Origin: Paenibacillus contaminans
GTDB lineage: Bacteria; Bacillota; Bacilli; Paenibacillales; NBRC-103111
NCBI RefSeq assembly: GCF_003285015.1
Contig: NZ_QMFB01000007.1
Location: forward strand, 1-64,000
Length of the DNA stretch: 64,000 nt
Direction of reading: 5' to 3'
This document shows positions 25,801 to 34,338 of this stretch, one piece after another. Both the position numbers and the translations under genes were made by a program. The notes beneath the pieces are model-generated. The model saw only the letters and a program-made list of their open reading frames with translations, ran no database searches and had not been told where the DNA came from. Each line of letters begins with the position of its first letter. Within the stretch, counting starts at the first letter, position 1.

Positions 25801-27150
25801 ATGAAACAGACGATCCACGATGTCGAGGGAACGATGGAAGAAAAAGCAGTGCTGGTCAGCCTGGTCACGAACGAGTTGAAAAGGACCGATTTTTCCTCCG
25901 AATACTCGCTGCAGGAACTTGTTAATCTTGCGGAGACGGCCGGCGTCGAAGTGCTCGAGACGATGGTCCAAAATAAAGAAAGCGCCGATACCAAATGGTT
26001 TATCGGAAAGGGCAAGGTTGAGGAATTAAAAATGATGCTCACTGAGCTCGGGGGCAATACGGCTATTTTCGATCAAGAGCTGTCCGGCGCGCAGGTACGC
26101 AATCTGGAAGAGGCGCTCGACGTAAAAATTATCGACCGTACCCAGCTGATTCTCGATATTTTCGCGCAGCGCGCCAAGACACGAGAAGGTATACTGCAGG
26201 TAGAGTTGGCTCAGCTCAGCTACTTGCTTCCAAGGCTGTCCGGCCAGGGCAAAAACCTGTCCCGGCTTGGCGGCGGCATCGGGACGCGGGGCCCGGGCGA
26301 ATCGAAGCTCGAAATGGACCGACGGCATATACGCGAACGGATTTCCGAGCTGAAGAGACAGCTGCAGGAAGTCGTAAGGCATCGCACGCTTCATCGCGAA
26401 CGCCGCAAGAAGGCGGGAATTTTCCAGGTGGCGCTCGTAGGGTATACGAATGCGGGCAAATCGACGATTTTGCGCCAACTCACGAATGCGGACGTTTACG
26501 TGGAAAATCAGCTGTTCGCCACGCTCGATCCGACTTCCCGCAGCCTGGAGCTGCCGGGCGGCAAAGAGATCGTGATGACCGACACGGTCGGTTTTATTCA
26601 AAATTTGCCTCATGATCTCGTCGCGGCTTTCCGCGCAACGCTCGAAGAGGTATGCGAAGCCGACCTCGTTCTGCATGTCGTGGACAGCTCGAGTCCGATG
26701 CGCAGCGAGCAAATGAAGGTCGTCGGCGACGTGCTGCAGGAGCTTGGCGCTCACGGGAAAGAGCAAATTACCGTGTTTAACAAAATCGATCTTTGCGGTG
26801 CGGCTGAATTGGAAATGCTGACGGCCGACAGCGATTCCGTTCGCGTATCAGCCTATAATAATGCGGATTTGGAACGTTTGACGTTTGCGATACAGGAGAA
26901 GCTGCTTGGTGATACGAAGACGTTCCGTATCCCGGCCGATCGCGGCGATTTGATCGCGAAGCTGTATCGCATCGGCGACGTGCTCGAGCAAGAAGCGGAG
27001 GAAGAAAGCTTGCTGTTCAAGGTTCGGGTAAACGCAGACGATTATGCCAAATCGGGTTATATGCTGACGGCATATGAGCTTGACCGAACGGCGGTACCTT
27101 CGCAAAACGCCGAAGATGGAACGGGTACAGTCGAAGTTTTTGACAGATAG
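25801..27150 (+). CDS. hflX: ribosome-associated GTPase HflX
   Basis: A 449-residue GTPase that splits or rescues stalled 50S/70S ribosomes under stress. The N-terminal HflX domain (about 20-190) has ALVSLVTNEL-type start, VGKGK-like FIGKGKVEEL, and GIGTRGPGESKLEMDRRHIRER, the family signature. The G domain follows: G1 GYTNAGKST, G3 DTVGFIQNLP, G4 NKID. ATG 25801 follows AAGGGGGT. It is 45 bases after spoVK and ended by a terminator at 27171-27211. Confidence 0.95.
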   Translation: MKQTIHDVEGTMEEKAVLVSLVTNELKRTDFSSEYSLQELVNLAETAGVEVLETMVQNKESADTKWFIGKGKVEELKMMLTELGGNTAIFDQELSGAQVRNLEEALDVKIIDRTQLILDIFAQRAKTREGILQVELAQLSYLLPRLSGQGKNLSRLGGGIGTRGPGESKLEMDRRHIRERISELKRQLQEVVRHRTLHRERRKKAGIFQVALVGYTNAGKSTILRQLTNADVYVENQLFATLDPTSRSLELPGGKEIVMTDTVGFIQNLPHDLVAAFRATLEEVCEADLVLHVVDSSSPMRSEQMKVVGDVLQELGAHGKEQITVFNKIDLCGAAELEMLTADSDSVRVSAYNNADLERLTFAIQEKLLGDTKTFRIPADRGDLIAKLYRIGDVLEQEAEEESLLFKVRVNADDYAKSGYMLTAYELDRTAVPSQNAEDGTGTVEVFDR

Positions 27151-27170
27151 CGTTATAATGGATGATAAAT

Positions 27171-27211
27171 CCGCCGCTTGGCGTTCATATGCGCCGTAGC
27201 GGCGGTTTTTT
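27171..27211 (+). terminator. intrinsic terminator after hflX
   Basis: CCGCCGCT (27171) pairs with AGCGGCGG (27198-27205), with an inner pairing of GGCG and CGCC, followed by TTTTTT. Confidence 0.9.
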
Positions 27212-27284
27212 ATAATTAAAGAATACAGGTTTCGCATATCAAATGCTTTGTTCAAAGGGAAACGCGCGCGTCCAAAAAGACGAT

Positions 27285-27303
27285 GAAGACGTTTATTCTT
27301 GTG
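27285..27303 (+). repeat. dispersed motif copy C (GAAGACGTTTATTCTTGTG)
   Basis: Copy of the CGTTTATYCTTG motif located in the ynbB leader, 34 bases before the ATG at 27337. Confidence 0.5.
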
Positions 27304-27336
27304 TGCAGGAAGAGGAAAGGGAGAGCGGGAACGGTC

Positions 27337-28596
27337 ATGACATTTTCAAAGCAGATCATGGATTGGATGGAGCAATCGGAAGAACGGATAGAGGATAGAT
27401 TGAAGGCGGTCGACAAGCTGATCGATGCGAATCAGTGGAAGGTGATACAAGCTTTTCAAAAGCATAAGGTGAGCGACTATCATTTTGCCTCATCGACAGG
27501 TTACGGGTATAACGATCGCGGGCGGGAGGTGCTCGATCTGGTGTATGCCGACGTTTTCGGAGCGGAAGCCGCGCTTGTCAGGCCGCATTTCGCATCCGGC
27601 ACGCATACGATCGGGACGGCGCTGTTCGGCGTCCTGCGTCCGGGCGATCGTCTGCTGTATATAACGGGCAAACCTTACGATACGCTCCATAAAGTAATCG
27701 GAACGGCGGGAGACGGGCGCGGCTCGCTTGGCGACTGGGGCGTCGAGTACGGGGAAGTTCCGCTCGCGGAGGGCGGCCGGCCGGATTGGGCGGGTATCGA
27801 GGCCAACATAACGGCGAACACAAAGGTGATCGGCATTCAAAGATCACGCGGTTATGATTGGCGGCCGTCGTTTTCGATCGAGCAAATCGGTGAAATGGTC
27901 CGTTTCGTGAAAAAGCTTAAGTCGGACGTCATCGTTTTCGTGGACAACTGTTACGGGGAATTCACCGAGGCGGCGGAGCCGACGGAAGTCGGAGTCGACT
28001 TGATCGCAGGCTCCCTTATCAAAAACCCGGGAGGCGGAATTGCGCCGTCCGGAGGTTATATAGCCGGGAAGCAGGAGTATGTGGACTTAGCGGCTTATCG
28101 GTTGACCGCTCCCGGAATCGGCGGCGAAGTAGGCGCTATGCTCGGGGCGACGCGCAGCATGTATCAAGGGCTGTTTCTGGCTCCGCATCTGGTCGGACAA
28201 GCGGTGAAGGGAAGCATTTTCGCTTCGGCCATGTTTGAAGAGCTCGGCTTCGAGACGCATCCGCGCTGGCAGGATCCGCGCACCGATTTGATTCAAGCGA
28301 TCCGCTTTACAGGGCCCGAGCATCTTATCGCTTTCGTGCAAGGCATTCAGAAGGCGGCGGCCGTCGACTCGCACGTCGTTCCGGAGCCGTGGGACATGCC
28401 GGGTTACGAGCATCCCGTTATTATGGCTGCCGGCACCTTTATTCAAGGGGGAAGCCTCGAGCTTTCGGCTGACGCGCCGATCCGTGAACCTTACATCGCA
28501 TATATGCAGGGCGGATTGACGTATGCGCATGTAAAGTTCGGCGTTTTGACAGCCATACAACATTTGGTCGATCGGAAGTTATTGAATATTTTGTGA
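27337..28596 (+). CDS. ynbB: YnbB, PLP-dependent methionine gamma-lyase family (aluminium resistance type)
   Basis: A 419-residue PLP enzyme of the 'aluminium resistance' branch of Cys/Met metabolism enzymes. Visible: ASGTHTIGTALFGVLRPGD (cofactor-binding Gly-rich region), VIGIQRSRGYDWRPS, VFVDNCYGEF (Asp for the pyridine nitrogen) and AGSLIKNPGGGIAPSGGY (Lys in SLIKNPGG is the likely Schiff-base residue). The in-frame ATG at 27283 lies within the dispersed motif; ATG 27337 starts the conserved protein. It precedes glnR as in B. subtilis. Real substrate unproven. Confidence 0.88.
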   Translation: MTFSKQIMDWMEQSEERIEDRLKAVDKLIDANQWKVIQAFQKHKVSDYHFASSTGYGYNDRGREVLDLVYADVFGAEAALVRPHFASGTHTIGTALFGVLRPGDRLLYITGKPYDTLHKVIGTAGDGRGSLGDWGVEYGEVPLAEGGRPDWAGIEANITANTKVIGIQRSRGYDWRPSFSIEQIGEMVRFVKKLKSDVIVFVDNCYGEFTEAAEPTEVGVDLIAGSLIKNPGGGIAPSGGYIAGKQEYVDLAAYRLTAPGIGGEVGAMLGATRSMYQGLFLAPHLVGQAVKGSIFASAMFEELGFETHPRWQDPRTDLIQAIRFTGPEHLIAFVQGIQKAAAVDSHVVPEPWDMPGYEHPVIMAAGTFIQGGSLELSADAPIREPYIAYMQGGLTYAHVKFGVLTAIQHLVDRKLLNIL

Positions 28597-28612
28597 TTAA
28601 ACCTAACATGTG

Positions 28613-28641
28613 TTGACACCTTTTTGTAACAAAGGTACAAT
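28613..28641 (+). promoter_or_regulatory. sigma-A promoter of glnR
   Basis: TTGACA - 17 bases - TACAAT, an almost perfect housekeeping promoter, 35 bases before the glnR start. The spacer contains TGTAACAAAGGTACA, which looks like a shortened form of the GlnR/TnrA box (TGTNA-N7-TNACA) but is two bases too short, so I do not call an operator. Confidence 0.85.
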
Positions 28642-28675
28642 ATATGGTATGAAACGATCACAGGAGTGATTTGCT

Positions 28676-29089
28676 ATGAGTGATGATATTCGTCGCAATA
28701 TGGCATTATTTCCGATCGGCATCGTGATGAAGCTGACCGATTTGACGGCAAGGCAGATCCGTTACTACGAACAACATGAGCTGGTTATGCCCGCACGTAC
28801 CGGAGGCAATCAACGGTTATATTCCTTTAACGACGTCGAGCGGCTGCTCGAGATTAAAAGCTTGATCGAGAAGGGCGTCAACATTGCTGGCATTAAGCAA
28901 GTGCTGCTGCCGATGTCCGAAAGCTCGGAGGAAGCGACCGTCATTAACGAACAATCGGAAGTGAAGCGCAAGGAGATGTCCGAAACTCAACTGCGCAAGA
29001 TGCTTAAACGGCAGTTGCTGGGCGGCGACAAGCGGCTTGGACAGGTTTCGTTGATTCAAGGCGAGCTATCGCGATTTTATAAAAGATAA
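28676..29089 (+). CDS. glnR: MerR-family nitrogen regulator GlnR
   Basis: A 137-residue repressor. The N-terminal winged helix contains LTDLTARQIRYYEQHELVMPARTGGNQRLYSFNDVERL, the MerR/GlnR DNA-recognition segment (only its parts matter: RQIRYYE and NQRLYS). The C-terminal tail, rich in Lys and Arg and ending SRFYKR, corresponds to the autoinhibitory region relieved by feedback-inhibited glutamine synthetase. It is followed directly by glnA, its classical target and partner. ATG start after AGGAGTGA. Confidence 0.95.
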   Translation: MSDDIRRNMALFPIGIVMKLTDLTARQIRYYEQHELVMPARTGGNQRLYSFNDVERLLEIKSLIEKGVNIAGIKQVLLPMSESSEEATVINEQSEVKRKEMSETQLRKMLKRQLLGGDKRLGQVSLIQGELSRFYKR

Positions 29090-29104
29090 CGTTTCGCCGA
29101 ACTA

Positions 29105-29113
29105 TGCTATAAT
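29105..29113 (+). promoter_or_regulatory. possible extended -10 promoter for glnA
   Basis: TGCTATAAT in the 107-base glnR-glnA gap, 84 bases before the glnA start. No recognisable -35 at the right spacing; glnA could also be read from the glnR promoter. Confidence 0.4.
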
Positions 29114-29196
29114 GTTTTGTGTGCTTTTTGGCAGGAACAAGCCCCTGGGCATTCGTTTTACTTTATGGGGATTACTATTGAGGAGGAAATCGCAAG

Positions 29197-30528
29197 ATGG
29201 TCAATTACACGAAAGAAGACATTCTGCGCATTGCCAAGGAACAGAACGTTCGCTTCATCCGTCTGCAGTTTACCGATTTGCTGGGCTCCATCAAAAACGT
29301 CGAAATTCCGCTTAGCCAATTGGAGAAGGCGCTCGACAACAAAATGATGTTCGACGGCTCTTCGATCGAAGGTTATGTTCGGATCGAAGAATCCGATATG
29401 TACTTGTACCCGGATTTGAGTACTTGGGTCATCTTCCCATGGGTTACCGAAGATCGCGTAGCCCGTTTGATTTGCGACATTTACCTGCCGGACGGCAAGC
29501 CGTTCCCAGGCGATCCGCGTGGCATTTTGAAGCGTGCGCTGCAATCGGCCGAAGAAATGGGTTACACGGCGATGAACGTAGGTCCGGAGCCGGAGTTTTT
29601 CCTGTTCAAAACGGACGAGAAGGGCAACCCGACGATGGAGCTGAACGACCAAGGCGGTTATTTCGACTTGGCGCCTACGGACCTCGGCGAAAACTGCCGC
29701 CGCGAAATCGTGCTCACGCTCGAAGAAATGGGCTTCGAAATCGAAGCTTCCCATCACGAAGTGGCGCCCGGCCAGCATGAAATCGACTTCAAATATGCCG
29801 ACGCCATCAAGGCGGCCGATCAGATTCAAACCTTCAAGCTGGTTGTCAAAACAATCGCAAGACAGCACGGCTTGCATGCGACCTTCATGCCGAAACCGTT
29901 GTTCGGCGTAAACGGATCCGGCATGCACTGTCATCAGTCGCTGTTTAAAGGCAACGTGAACGCGTTCTACGATGAGAAGGATAAGTTGGGCTTAAGCGCG
30001 ACGGCCCGCCATTACATGGCCGGTATTTTGAAGCATGCCCGTTCTTTCACCGCTATTACGAATCCTACGGTGAACTCGTTCAAACGTCTGGTTCCCGGAT
30101 ATGAAGCTCCTTGTTACGTGGCTTGGTCCGCGAGCAACCGGAGCCCGATGATCCGTATTCCGGCATCCCGCGGTTTGAGCACACGCGTAGAGGTTCGCAA
30201 CCCGGATCCGGCTGCCAACCCGTACTTGGCGCTGGCTGTCATGCTGAAAGCAGGACTCGACGGCATTCAGAATAAATTGGCTCTGCCGGCACCGACGGAC
30301 CGCAATATCTATGTGATGAGCGAAGAGGAAAGGGAAGAGCAAGGCATTCCGAGCTTGCCGTCCGACCTCAAAGAAGCGCTGCAGGAGCTGATTCGCAATG
30401 ATGTCATTTGCGAAGCGCTCGGCGAGCATGCGCTGACTCACTTCTTCGAGCTCAAGGAAATCGAATGGGACATGTACCGCACGCAAGTACACCCATGGGA
30501 ACGCGAGCAGTATATTACGTTGTATTAA
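29197..30528 (+). CDS. glnA: glutamine synthetase, type I-alpha
   Basis: A 443-residue glutamine synthetase that condenses ammonia and glutamate at the cost of ATP. Motifs: [18 protein letters not shown] (start of the active-site latch and the Arg involved in feedback inhibition in GSI-alpha), PEPEFFLF metal-binding segment, [10 protein letters not shown] (ATP), [13 protein letters not shown] and the [18 protein letters not shown] block. The length and absence of the adenylylation-type insert place it in the Gram-positive alpha subclass, which acts with GlnR. RBS GAGGAGG. Terminator follows at 30572-30632. Confidence 0.97.
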   Translation: MVNYTKEDILRIAKEQNVRFIRLQFTDLLGSIKNVEIPLSQLEKALDNKMMFDGSSIEGYVRIEESDMYLYPDLSTWVIFPWVTEDRVARLICDIYLPDGKPFPGDPRGILKRALQSAEEMGYTAMNVGPEPEFFLFKTDEKGNPTMELNDQGGYFDLAPTDLGENCRREIVLTLEEMGFEIEASHHEVAPGQHEIDFKYADAIKAADQIQTFKLVVKTIARQHGLHATFMPKPLFGVNGSGMHCHQSLFKGNVNAFYDEKDKLGLSATARHYMAGILKHARSFTAITNPTVNSFKRLVPGYEAPCYVAWSASNRSPMIRIPASRGLSTRVEVRNPDPAANPYLALAVMLKAGLDGIQNKLALPAPTDRNIYVMSEEEREEQGIPSLPSDLKEALQELIRNDVICEALGEHALTHFFELKEIEWDMYRTQVHPWEREQYITLY

Positions 30529-30571
30529 TCGAGGAAACTTATATATTACGCGGTTTAAGTGAAGTTGTAGG

Positions 30572-30632
30572 ATGCGGGCTTTCGGGATGCTTGGTTAACT
30601 CCACAGCATGGTCTGAAAGCCCGCATTTTTTA
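30572..30632 (+). terminator. long intrinsic terminator after glnA
   Basis: ATGCGGGCTTTC (30572-30583) pairs perfectly with GAAAGCCCGCAT (30615-30626). The 31-base loop can fold further through ATGCT/AGCAT. TTTTTT follows. Confidence 0.92.
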
Positions 30633-30676
30633 ATTGCTTGAAAATATCCCCCGCTGCGGGATGCGACTATCGGATA

Positions 30677-30849
30677 TTAATCCTCTGGAGTACGGTCAAG
30701 GTATAAGCGAGTTACTTCCGTTGATTCGCTTTCCTTGATTTCTTCCTCTGAAGCATCGTCTTCAAGCGTGTTATGCGTATCCATTCCAGGTGCAACAGTC
30801 GGTCATCATGTTCGAATTTTCGATTGTTTTTGTGTTCTTCATTTGTCAT
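30677..30849 (-). pseudogene. small acidic protein gene with apparent frameshift
   Basis: On the minus strand ATG 30849 follows a strong AAGGAGTG ribosome site and reads MTNEEHKNNRKFEHDD. Around bases 30796-30802 a one-base shift moves the frame into a highly protein-like acidic tail, TLEDDASEEEIKESESTEV then TRLYLDRTPED, ending at TAA 30677-30679. Read without a shift, the start codon gives a basic 45-residue peptide. A one-base deletion (or sequencing error) in a ~57-residue gene explains this best. I do not recognise the family. The rest of the 582-base gap 30529-31110 holds the glnA and lexA terminators and nothing else I can name. Confidence 0.5.
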
Positions 30850-31026
30850 ATGAATCACTCCTTTTTTTGATTTATTATTTGCATGTGCGTATGAAAAGTA
30901 TCCTTTACCAAAATTGCTAATGCGCCCCCAGTTGAAAATGACATTATGCTTTGTCGTTTTCTCTTAATCGGAGCGAACTGATAGCAGTATATAATTACTT
31001 GATACAAAAGCTGTCTTTGAAGTTTT

Positions 31027-31062
31027 TAAAAACGAAATGGAGCCACCCTTAGGTGACTCCAT
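31027..31062 (-). terminator. intrinsic terminator after lexA
   Basis: ATGGAGCCACC and GGTGACTCCAT pair (one mismatch) around CTTA. On the minus strand TTTCGTTTTT follows, in line with lexA transcription. Confidence 0.75.
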
Positions 31063-31110
31063 CTTTGCTATGTTCCGATATTCGCTTAAACCGGCCGATC
31101 CGTCTGAAAA

Positions 31111-31734
31111 CTAGTGAATGTTGCGGAAGACGCCGATAACTTTGCCGAGAATGGTTACGTGCTTTAAGCGAATCGGCTGCATGCTTTCGTTCTGCGGCTG
31201 CAGGCGAATATGGTCCTTCTCTTTGTAGAAGGTTTTGACTGTCGCTTCGTCGTCTTCGGTCATCGCTACGACAATGTCGCCGTTGTTGGCGGTTTGCTGC
31301 TGACGAACGATAACGAGATCCCCGTTATGAATGCCTGCATCGATCATACTTTCCCCTACGATGTTAAGCATAAACACCGCGTCGTCCTTCACGACATTAT
31401 TCGGAAGCGGGAAGTAGTCTTCGATATTTTCCGTAGCTGTAATCGGCATCCCTGCCGTAACTTTACCGACGACTGGAACTCTTGTGAAGGAGAACGAGAA
31501 GTTTGCCGCCGATTCGTCTTGAAGTCCGAGTACTTCGATTGCGCGAGGCTTCGTCGGGTCGCGGCGAATCAAGCCTTTCTTCTCCAGACGCTCCAAATGC
31601 CCGTGTACGGTCGAGCTGGATGCGAGGCCTACCGCTTCGCCGATTTCGCGAACGGAAGGCGGATACCCTTTATCGCGGACTTCGTTCTTAATGAAATCAA
31701 GAATCGCCTGCTGACGATTTGAGATTTTCCCCAC
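31111..31734 (-). CDS. lexA: SOS repressor LexA
   Basis: A 207-residue repressor-protease. N-terminal winged helix ([27 protein letters not shown]), then the cleavage site Ala-Gly in VTAGMPITA. The catalytic Ser is in GESMIDAGI and the Lys in EATVKTF. RecA filaments on damaged DNA trigger self-cleavage and release SOS genes. Its promoter contains a perfect LexA box between -35 and -10, so it represses itself. It is divergent from yneA, as in Bacillales. Confidence 0.97.
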   Translation of the reverse strand: MGKISNRQQAILDFIKNEVRDKGYPPSVREIGEAVGLASSSTVHGHLERLEKKGLIRRDPTKPRAIEVLGLQDESAANFSFSFTRVPVVGKVTAGMPITATENIEDYFPLPNNVVKDDAVFMLNIVGESMIDAGIHNGDLVIVRQQQTANNGDIVVAMTEDDEATVKTFYKEKDHIRLQPQNESMQPIRLKHVTILGKVIGVFRNIH

Positions 31735-31770
31735 CGAAAACCCTCCTAAACTTGGTAACTATTTAACGAT

Positions 31771-31799
31771 ATTATAGCACAGAACCGGAGTTCGTACAA
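31771..31799 (-). promoter_or_regulatory. lexA promoter with embedded LexA box
   Basis: On the minus strand: TTGTAC - 17 bases - TATAAT. The spacer contains the perfect box GAAC-TCCG-GTTC (31782-31793), so LexA would cover the promoter. A weaker box, GAAC-TTAT-GTTT, lies just upstream at 31798-31809. Confidence 0.92.
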
Positions 31800-31924
31800 A
31801 CATAAGTTCGAGTTTCTGTTCGCATTTAATTTGCGGACGATCGATTGCGGGAGGCGGCGATTTCAAAGCAACGCGCCATTCCCGGCACCTTGGATAAGCA
31901 TAAAAAAATGCGAACAAGAAAAGG

Positions 31925-31999
31925 GAACAAATGTTCTAAAAATGTGTTGACACAAACAATTGTTCGTATTATGATGAGAACATAACAGAACAAACGTTT
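31925..31999 (+). promoter_or_regulatory. yneA promoter with three LexA-type boxes
   Basis: Promoter TTGACA (31947) - 17 bases - TATGAT (31970). LexA boxes: perfect GAAC-AAAT-GTTC at 31925-31936; AAAC-AATT-GTTC at 31954-31965 within the spacer; GAAC-AAAC-GTTT at 31988-31999 downstream of -10. The cluster implies tight SOS control. Confidence 0.9.
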
Positions 32000-32013
32000 G
32001 GGGGCCATTATTC

Positions 32014-32379
32014 ATGAATACAACTGTCAACGTAAAGCGTCTTAATGCGAACAGAGTCAATCGTAATCAACCGGCATCCGTTTCTCATAAAAAACTTGTC
32101 CGTCTCGCTTTTTTTCTACTGGCTATACTTGTCTCGTTTTCTTGCGGCGCTATTTTCAAAAGCTATGCTTCTGCACAGGACGAGTCCTCTGCACCGGCAT
32201 CCTTCTATGCCGAAAAGTCCAAAGTCGTAGATGTCGTGAAAGGCGATACCTTGCTGAAGATTGCACGCGAACATGCTCCTAAAGATGCGAACATTCATGC
32301 GTATGTCGATAAAATCAAGAAGCTGAACGGACTTAAGAGCGCTATGCTTCGGGAAGGACAAATTTTAGAGCTTCCATAA
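32014..32379 (+). CDS. yneA: SOS-induced cell division suppressor YneA
   Basis: A 121-residue protein with a basic N-terminal tail, one membrane segment at about 30-50, and a C-terminal LysM domain (VVDVVKGDTLLKIAREHAP ... REGQILELP) that faces the wall. YneA halts septation while DNA is being repaired. It is divergent from lexA and preceded by three LexA boxes. In B. subtilis yneB and ynzC follow; here ynzC follows but no yneB is present. It has its own terminator at 32487-32522. Confidence 0.92.
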   Translation: MNTTVNVKRLNANRVNRNQPASVSHKKLVRLAFFLLAILVSFSCGAIFKSYASAQDESSAPASFYAEKSKVVDVVKGDTLLKIAREHAPKDANIHAYVDKIKKLNGLKSAMLREGQILELP

Positions 32380-32486
32380 TTTCCGCACGTCGCAACCCCG
32401 GTGCCCGGTCACACTGCGGCTGTCAAACTGATGGATAGCTATAGAAGCTTCAAATTCACGTTACATATTTTATTGGTTCATGTATG

Positions 32487-32522
32487 ACACCTGCCGTATC
32501 GGACGGACAGGTGTTTTTTTGT
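32487..32522 (+). terminator. intrinsic terminator after yneA
   Basis: ACACCTG pairs with CAGGTGT around a loop that can itself pair (CCGT/ACGG), followed by seven T. It lies 107 bases after the yneA stop; the remaining gap to 32684 shows no gene. Confidence 0.88.
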
Positions 32523-32684
32523 TTACCGGGCACTTATCAACAACCCAAAAAACAAGATTTCACGCACTCCCTTGCGAAATCTTGACAAGTACGGCATTGA
32601 AATGGCAAAGTAATAAAGATTGGGCTATGATTACGGAAGGTATGATGGAAAGCCTTCCTTGAAGGCAGAGCGGGGGGATAATGA

Positions 32685-32873
32685 ATGAACATGGATCAAA
32701 CGGTCGAGCGGATCAATGAATTGGCCCGCAAGGCAAAAACCGTAGGTTTGACCGAGCAAGAGCTGGAAGAGCGCAACGAGCTTCGTAAGCGTTATATCGA
32801 GGCGTTCAAATCCTCGCTCAAGACGCAGCTTGATTCCATAAAGTATGTGGAAGACGAAGAGAAGAAAGAGTAA
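32685..32873 (+). CDS. ynzC: YnzC (DUF896) small protein
   Basis: A 62-residue, mostly helical protein: INELARKAKTVGLTEQELEE followed by RNELRKRYIEAFKSSLKTQL, the complete DUF896 signature of a two-helix hairpin. GGGGGG lies 7 bases before the ATG. The family is part of the SOS-linked yneA-yneB-ynzC group in B. subtilis, but its function is unknown. The next gene starts 63 bases later. Confidence 0.92.
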   Translation: MNMDQTVERINELARKAKTVGLTEQELEERNELRKRYIEAFKSSLKTQLDSIKYVEDEEKKE

Positions 32874-32936
32874 CGACGGGATTGTCAGGTTTGTTCGCAT
32901 TCGCACTAGCGCTATCAAGAGAATGGGGGTCTCGTC

Positions 32937-33452
32937 ATGTCCCGGTCATGGGAACGTATGGTCGAGCGGAATCAGAAGAAGGTCAACAAAGCCCGGGTCA
33001 AAAGCGGCCGCGGCTCCATTTCTTCAGCAGGTACCGAGGAGATGCGCAAATTCAAGGGGCGCAGTTACATGCTGCCGCTCGTATTATGCAGCCTTGGGGT
33101 ATTTTATATGGTAGCATTCGGCGGCGTATATGAAGGGGATAATACGTTCTGGTTTACGTCGATCGCCTATATTTTGCTCGGCGCATTCGTTTTTCTTGTG
33201 AGGAGGCCGTTCTTGTCGATCGGCAAAACGAAAATCGTATCCCGCCGTTTTACCGGGGATAAGGTGCTTCAGGCGGCGGATATCGAAGAGATCGTGATCT
33301 CGCCCGGCTATGTCGTCGTTCAGATGAAAGAGAAAAAGCGCCGCTGGGTATTCTCCAAGCTGATGAATCTTTTTGACATTGCAGGGATGCAAGCGGAAGT
33401 GAAGCAGTTCGCCCAGAAAAACAATGTTCCTTTAAAAGAAGAAGAGAAATGA
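32937..33452 (+). CDS. membrane protein of unknown function, PH-like C-terminus
   Basis: A 171-residue protein. A basic, hydrophilic N-terminus of ~42 residues precedes two membrane segments (about 45-63 and 72-90). The C-terminal ~80 residues form alternating strands (FLSIGKTKIVSRRF, DIEEIVISPGYVVVQMKEKK, RWVFSKL), a pattern like bacterial PH/YcxB-type domains. I do not recognise a named family. ATG follows GGGGG. It is between ynzC and the HAD gene, with small spacings, and is probably co-transcribed with the latter. Confidence 0.7.
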   Translation: MSRSWERMVERNQKKVNKARVKSGRGSISSAGTEEMRKFKGRSYMLPLVLCSLGVFYMVAFGGVYEGDNTFWFTSIAYILLGAFVFLVRRPFLSIGKTKIVSRRFTGDKVLQAADIEEIVISPGYVVVQMKEKKRRWVFSKLMNLFDIAGMQAEVKQFAQKNNVPLKEEEK

Positions 33453-33470
33453 TACGGGGGAGAGTAAGCT

Positions 33471-34274
33471 ATGACGATCAAGGCTGTATTGTTCGATCTT
33501 GACGATACGCTGCTATGGGATGACCGAAGCGTGAAGGAAGCGTTTGAAGCGACATGCCGGGAAGCGGCTGCGCGTTATCCTGAAATCGATCCGGACAAGC
33601 TTGAAGAGGCTGTTCGCCATGAGGCGCGGGCGCTTTACGAATCGTTCGAGACGTTCCCGTTTACGAAAATGATCGGGATTAATCCCTTTGAGGGCTTATG
33701 GGCGAATTTCGGCACCGATCATCATGAACAGTTCCGCAAGCTCGGCGATCTGGCTCCGGGATACCGGAAGGAATCATGGACGCGCGGACTTAAGGCAGTC
33801 GGTGTGGACGATGCGGAGCTCGGCGCGATTCTTGCGGAGAAGTTTCCTGCGGAACGCCGGTCGAGACCTTATATTTATGACGAAACGTTCCGCGTTCTGA
33901 ATGACTTGAAAAAGAAGTACAAGCTGCTGCTGCTGACGAACGGCGCTCCGGATCTGCAGCATGAGAAAATTGCCGGCGTTCCGGAATTGGATACGTATTT
34001 CGATCACATTGTTATTTCGGGAGCGCATGGCGAAGGGAAGCCTGCCGAATCGATTTTCAAACATGCGATGGAGCTGCTCGGGATCGAAGCGTTTGAAGGC
34101 ATTATGATAGGGGATAAGCTGACTACCGATATTCTCGGGTCCAATCGTGTGGGAATGCACAATGCGTGGATTAATCGGCACGGCGTCAGCCGCAGTGACG
34201 AAATCGTTCCGAAGCACGAAATCGCTAGCCTGGATGAGCTTCAAGCAATCATAAACGGCATCGATAAAAAATAA
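33471..34274 (+). CDS. HAD superfamily hydrolase, YjjG/YfnB-like
   Basis: A 267-residue phosphatase. HAD motif I LFDLDDTLLWDD (nucleophile Asp and the +2 Asp), motif II LLLTNGAP, motif III Lys in HGEGKPAESIF, motif IV GIMIGDKLTTDILGSNRVGM. A helical cap sits between motifs I and II (subclass C1). Related enzymes dephosphorylate nucleotides or sugar phosphates. Start ATG follows GGGGGAGA. It is separated from the convergent mtnD gene by a shared terminator. Confidence 0.88.
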   Translation: MTIKAVLFDLDDTLLWDDRSVKEAFEATCREAAARYPEIDPDKLEEAVRHEARALYESFETFPFTKMIGINPFEGLWANFGTDHHEQFRKLGDLAPGYRKESWTRGLKAVGVDDAELGAILAEKFPAERRSRPYIYDETFRVLNDLKKKYKLLLLTNGAPDLQHEKIAGVPELDTYFDHIVISGAHGEGKPAESIFKHAMELLGIEAFEGIMIGDKLTTDILGSNRVGMHNAWINRHGVSRSDEIVPKHEIASLDELQAIINGIDKK

Positions 34275-34278
34275 TAAT

Positions 34279-34316
34279 AAAACCCGTCCTCTGTTCTTAC
34301 AGTCGGGCGGGTTTTC
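34279..34316. terminator. bidirectional terminator between the HAD gene and mtnD
   Basis: AAAACCCGTCC and GGGCGGGTTTT pair around a ~15-base loop; T-rich DNA follows on both strands (TTTTCGTTATTG; TTTTATTATTATTTTT). Confidence 0.85.
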
Positions 34317-34338
34317 GTTATTGTTCCGAGCGTCGGGA

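Noticed and set aside
28625..28639. TGTAACAAAGGTACA as a GlnR operator
   Set aside because: The half-sites are two bases closer than the GlnR/TnrA consensus requires, and it lies between -35 and -10 where AT-rich palindromes are common.
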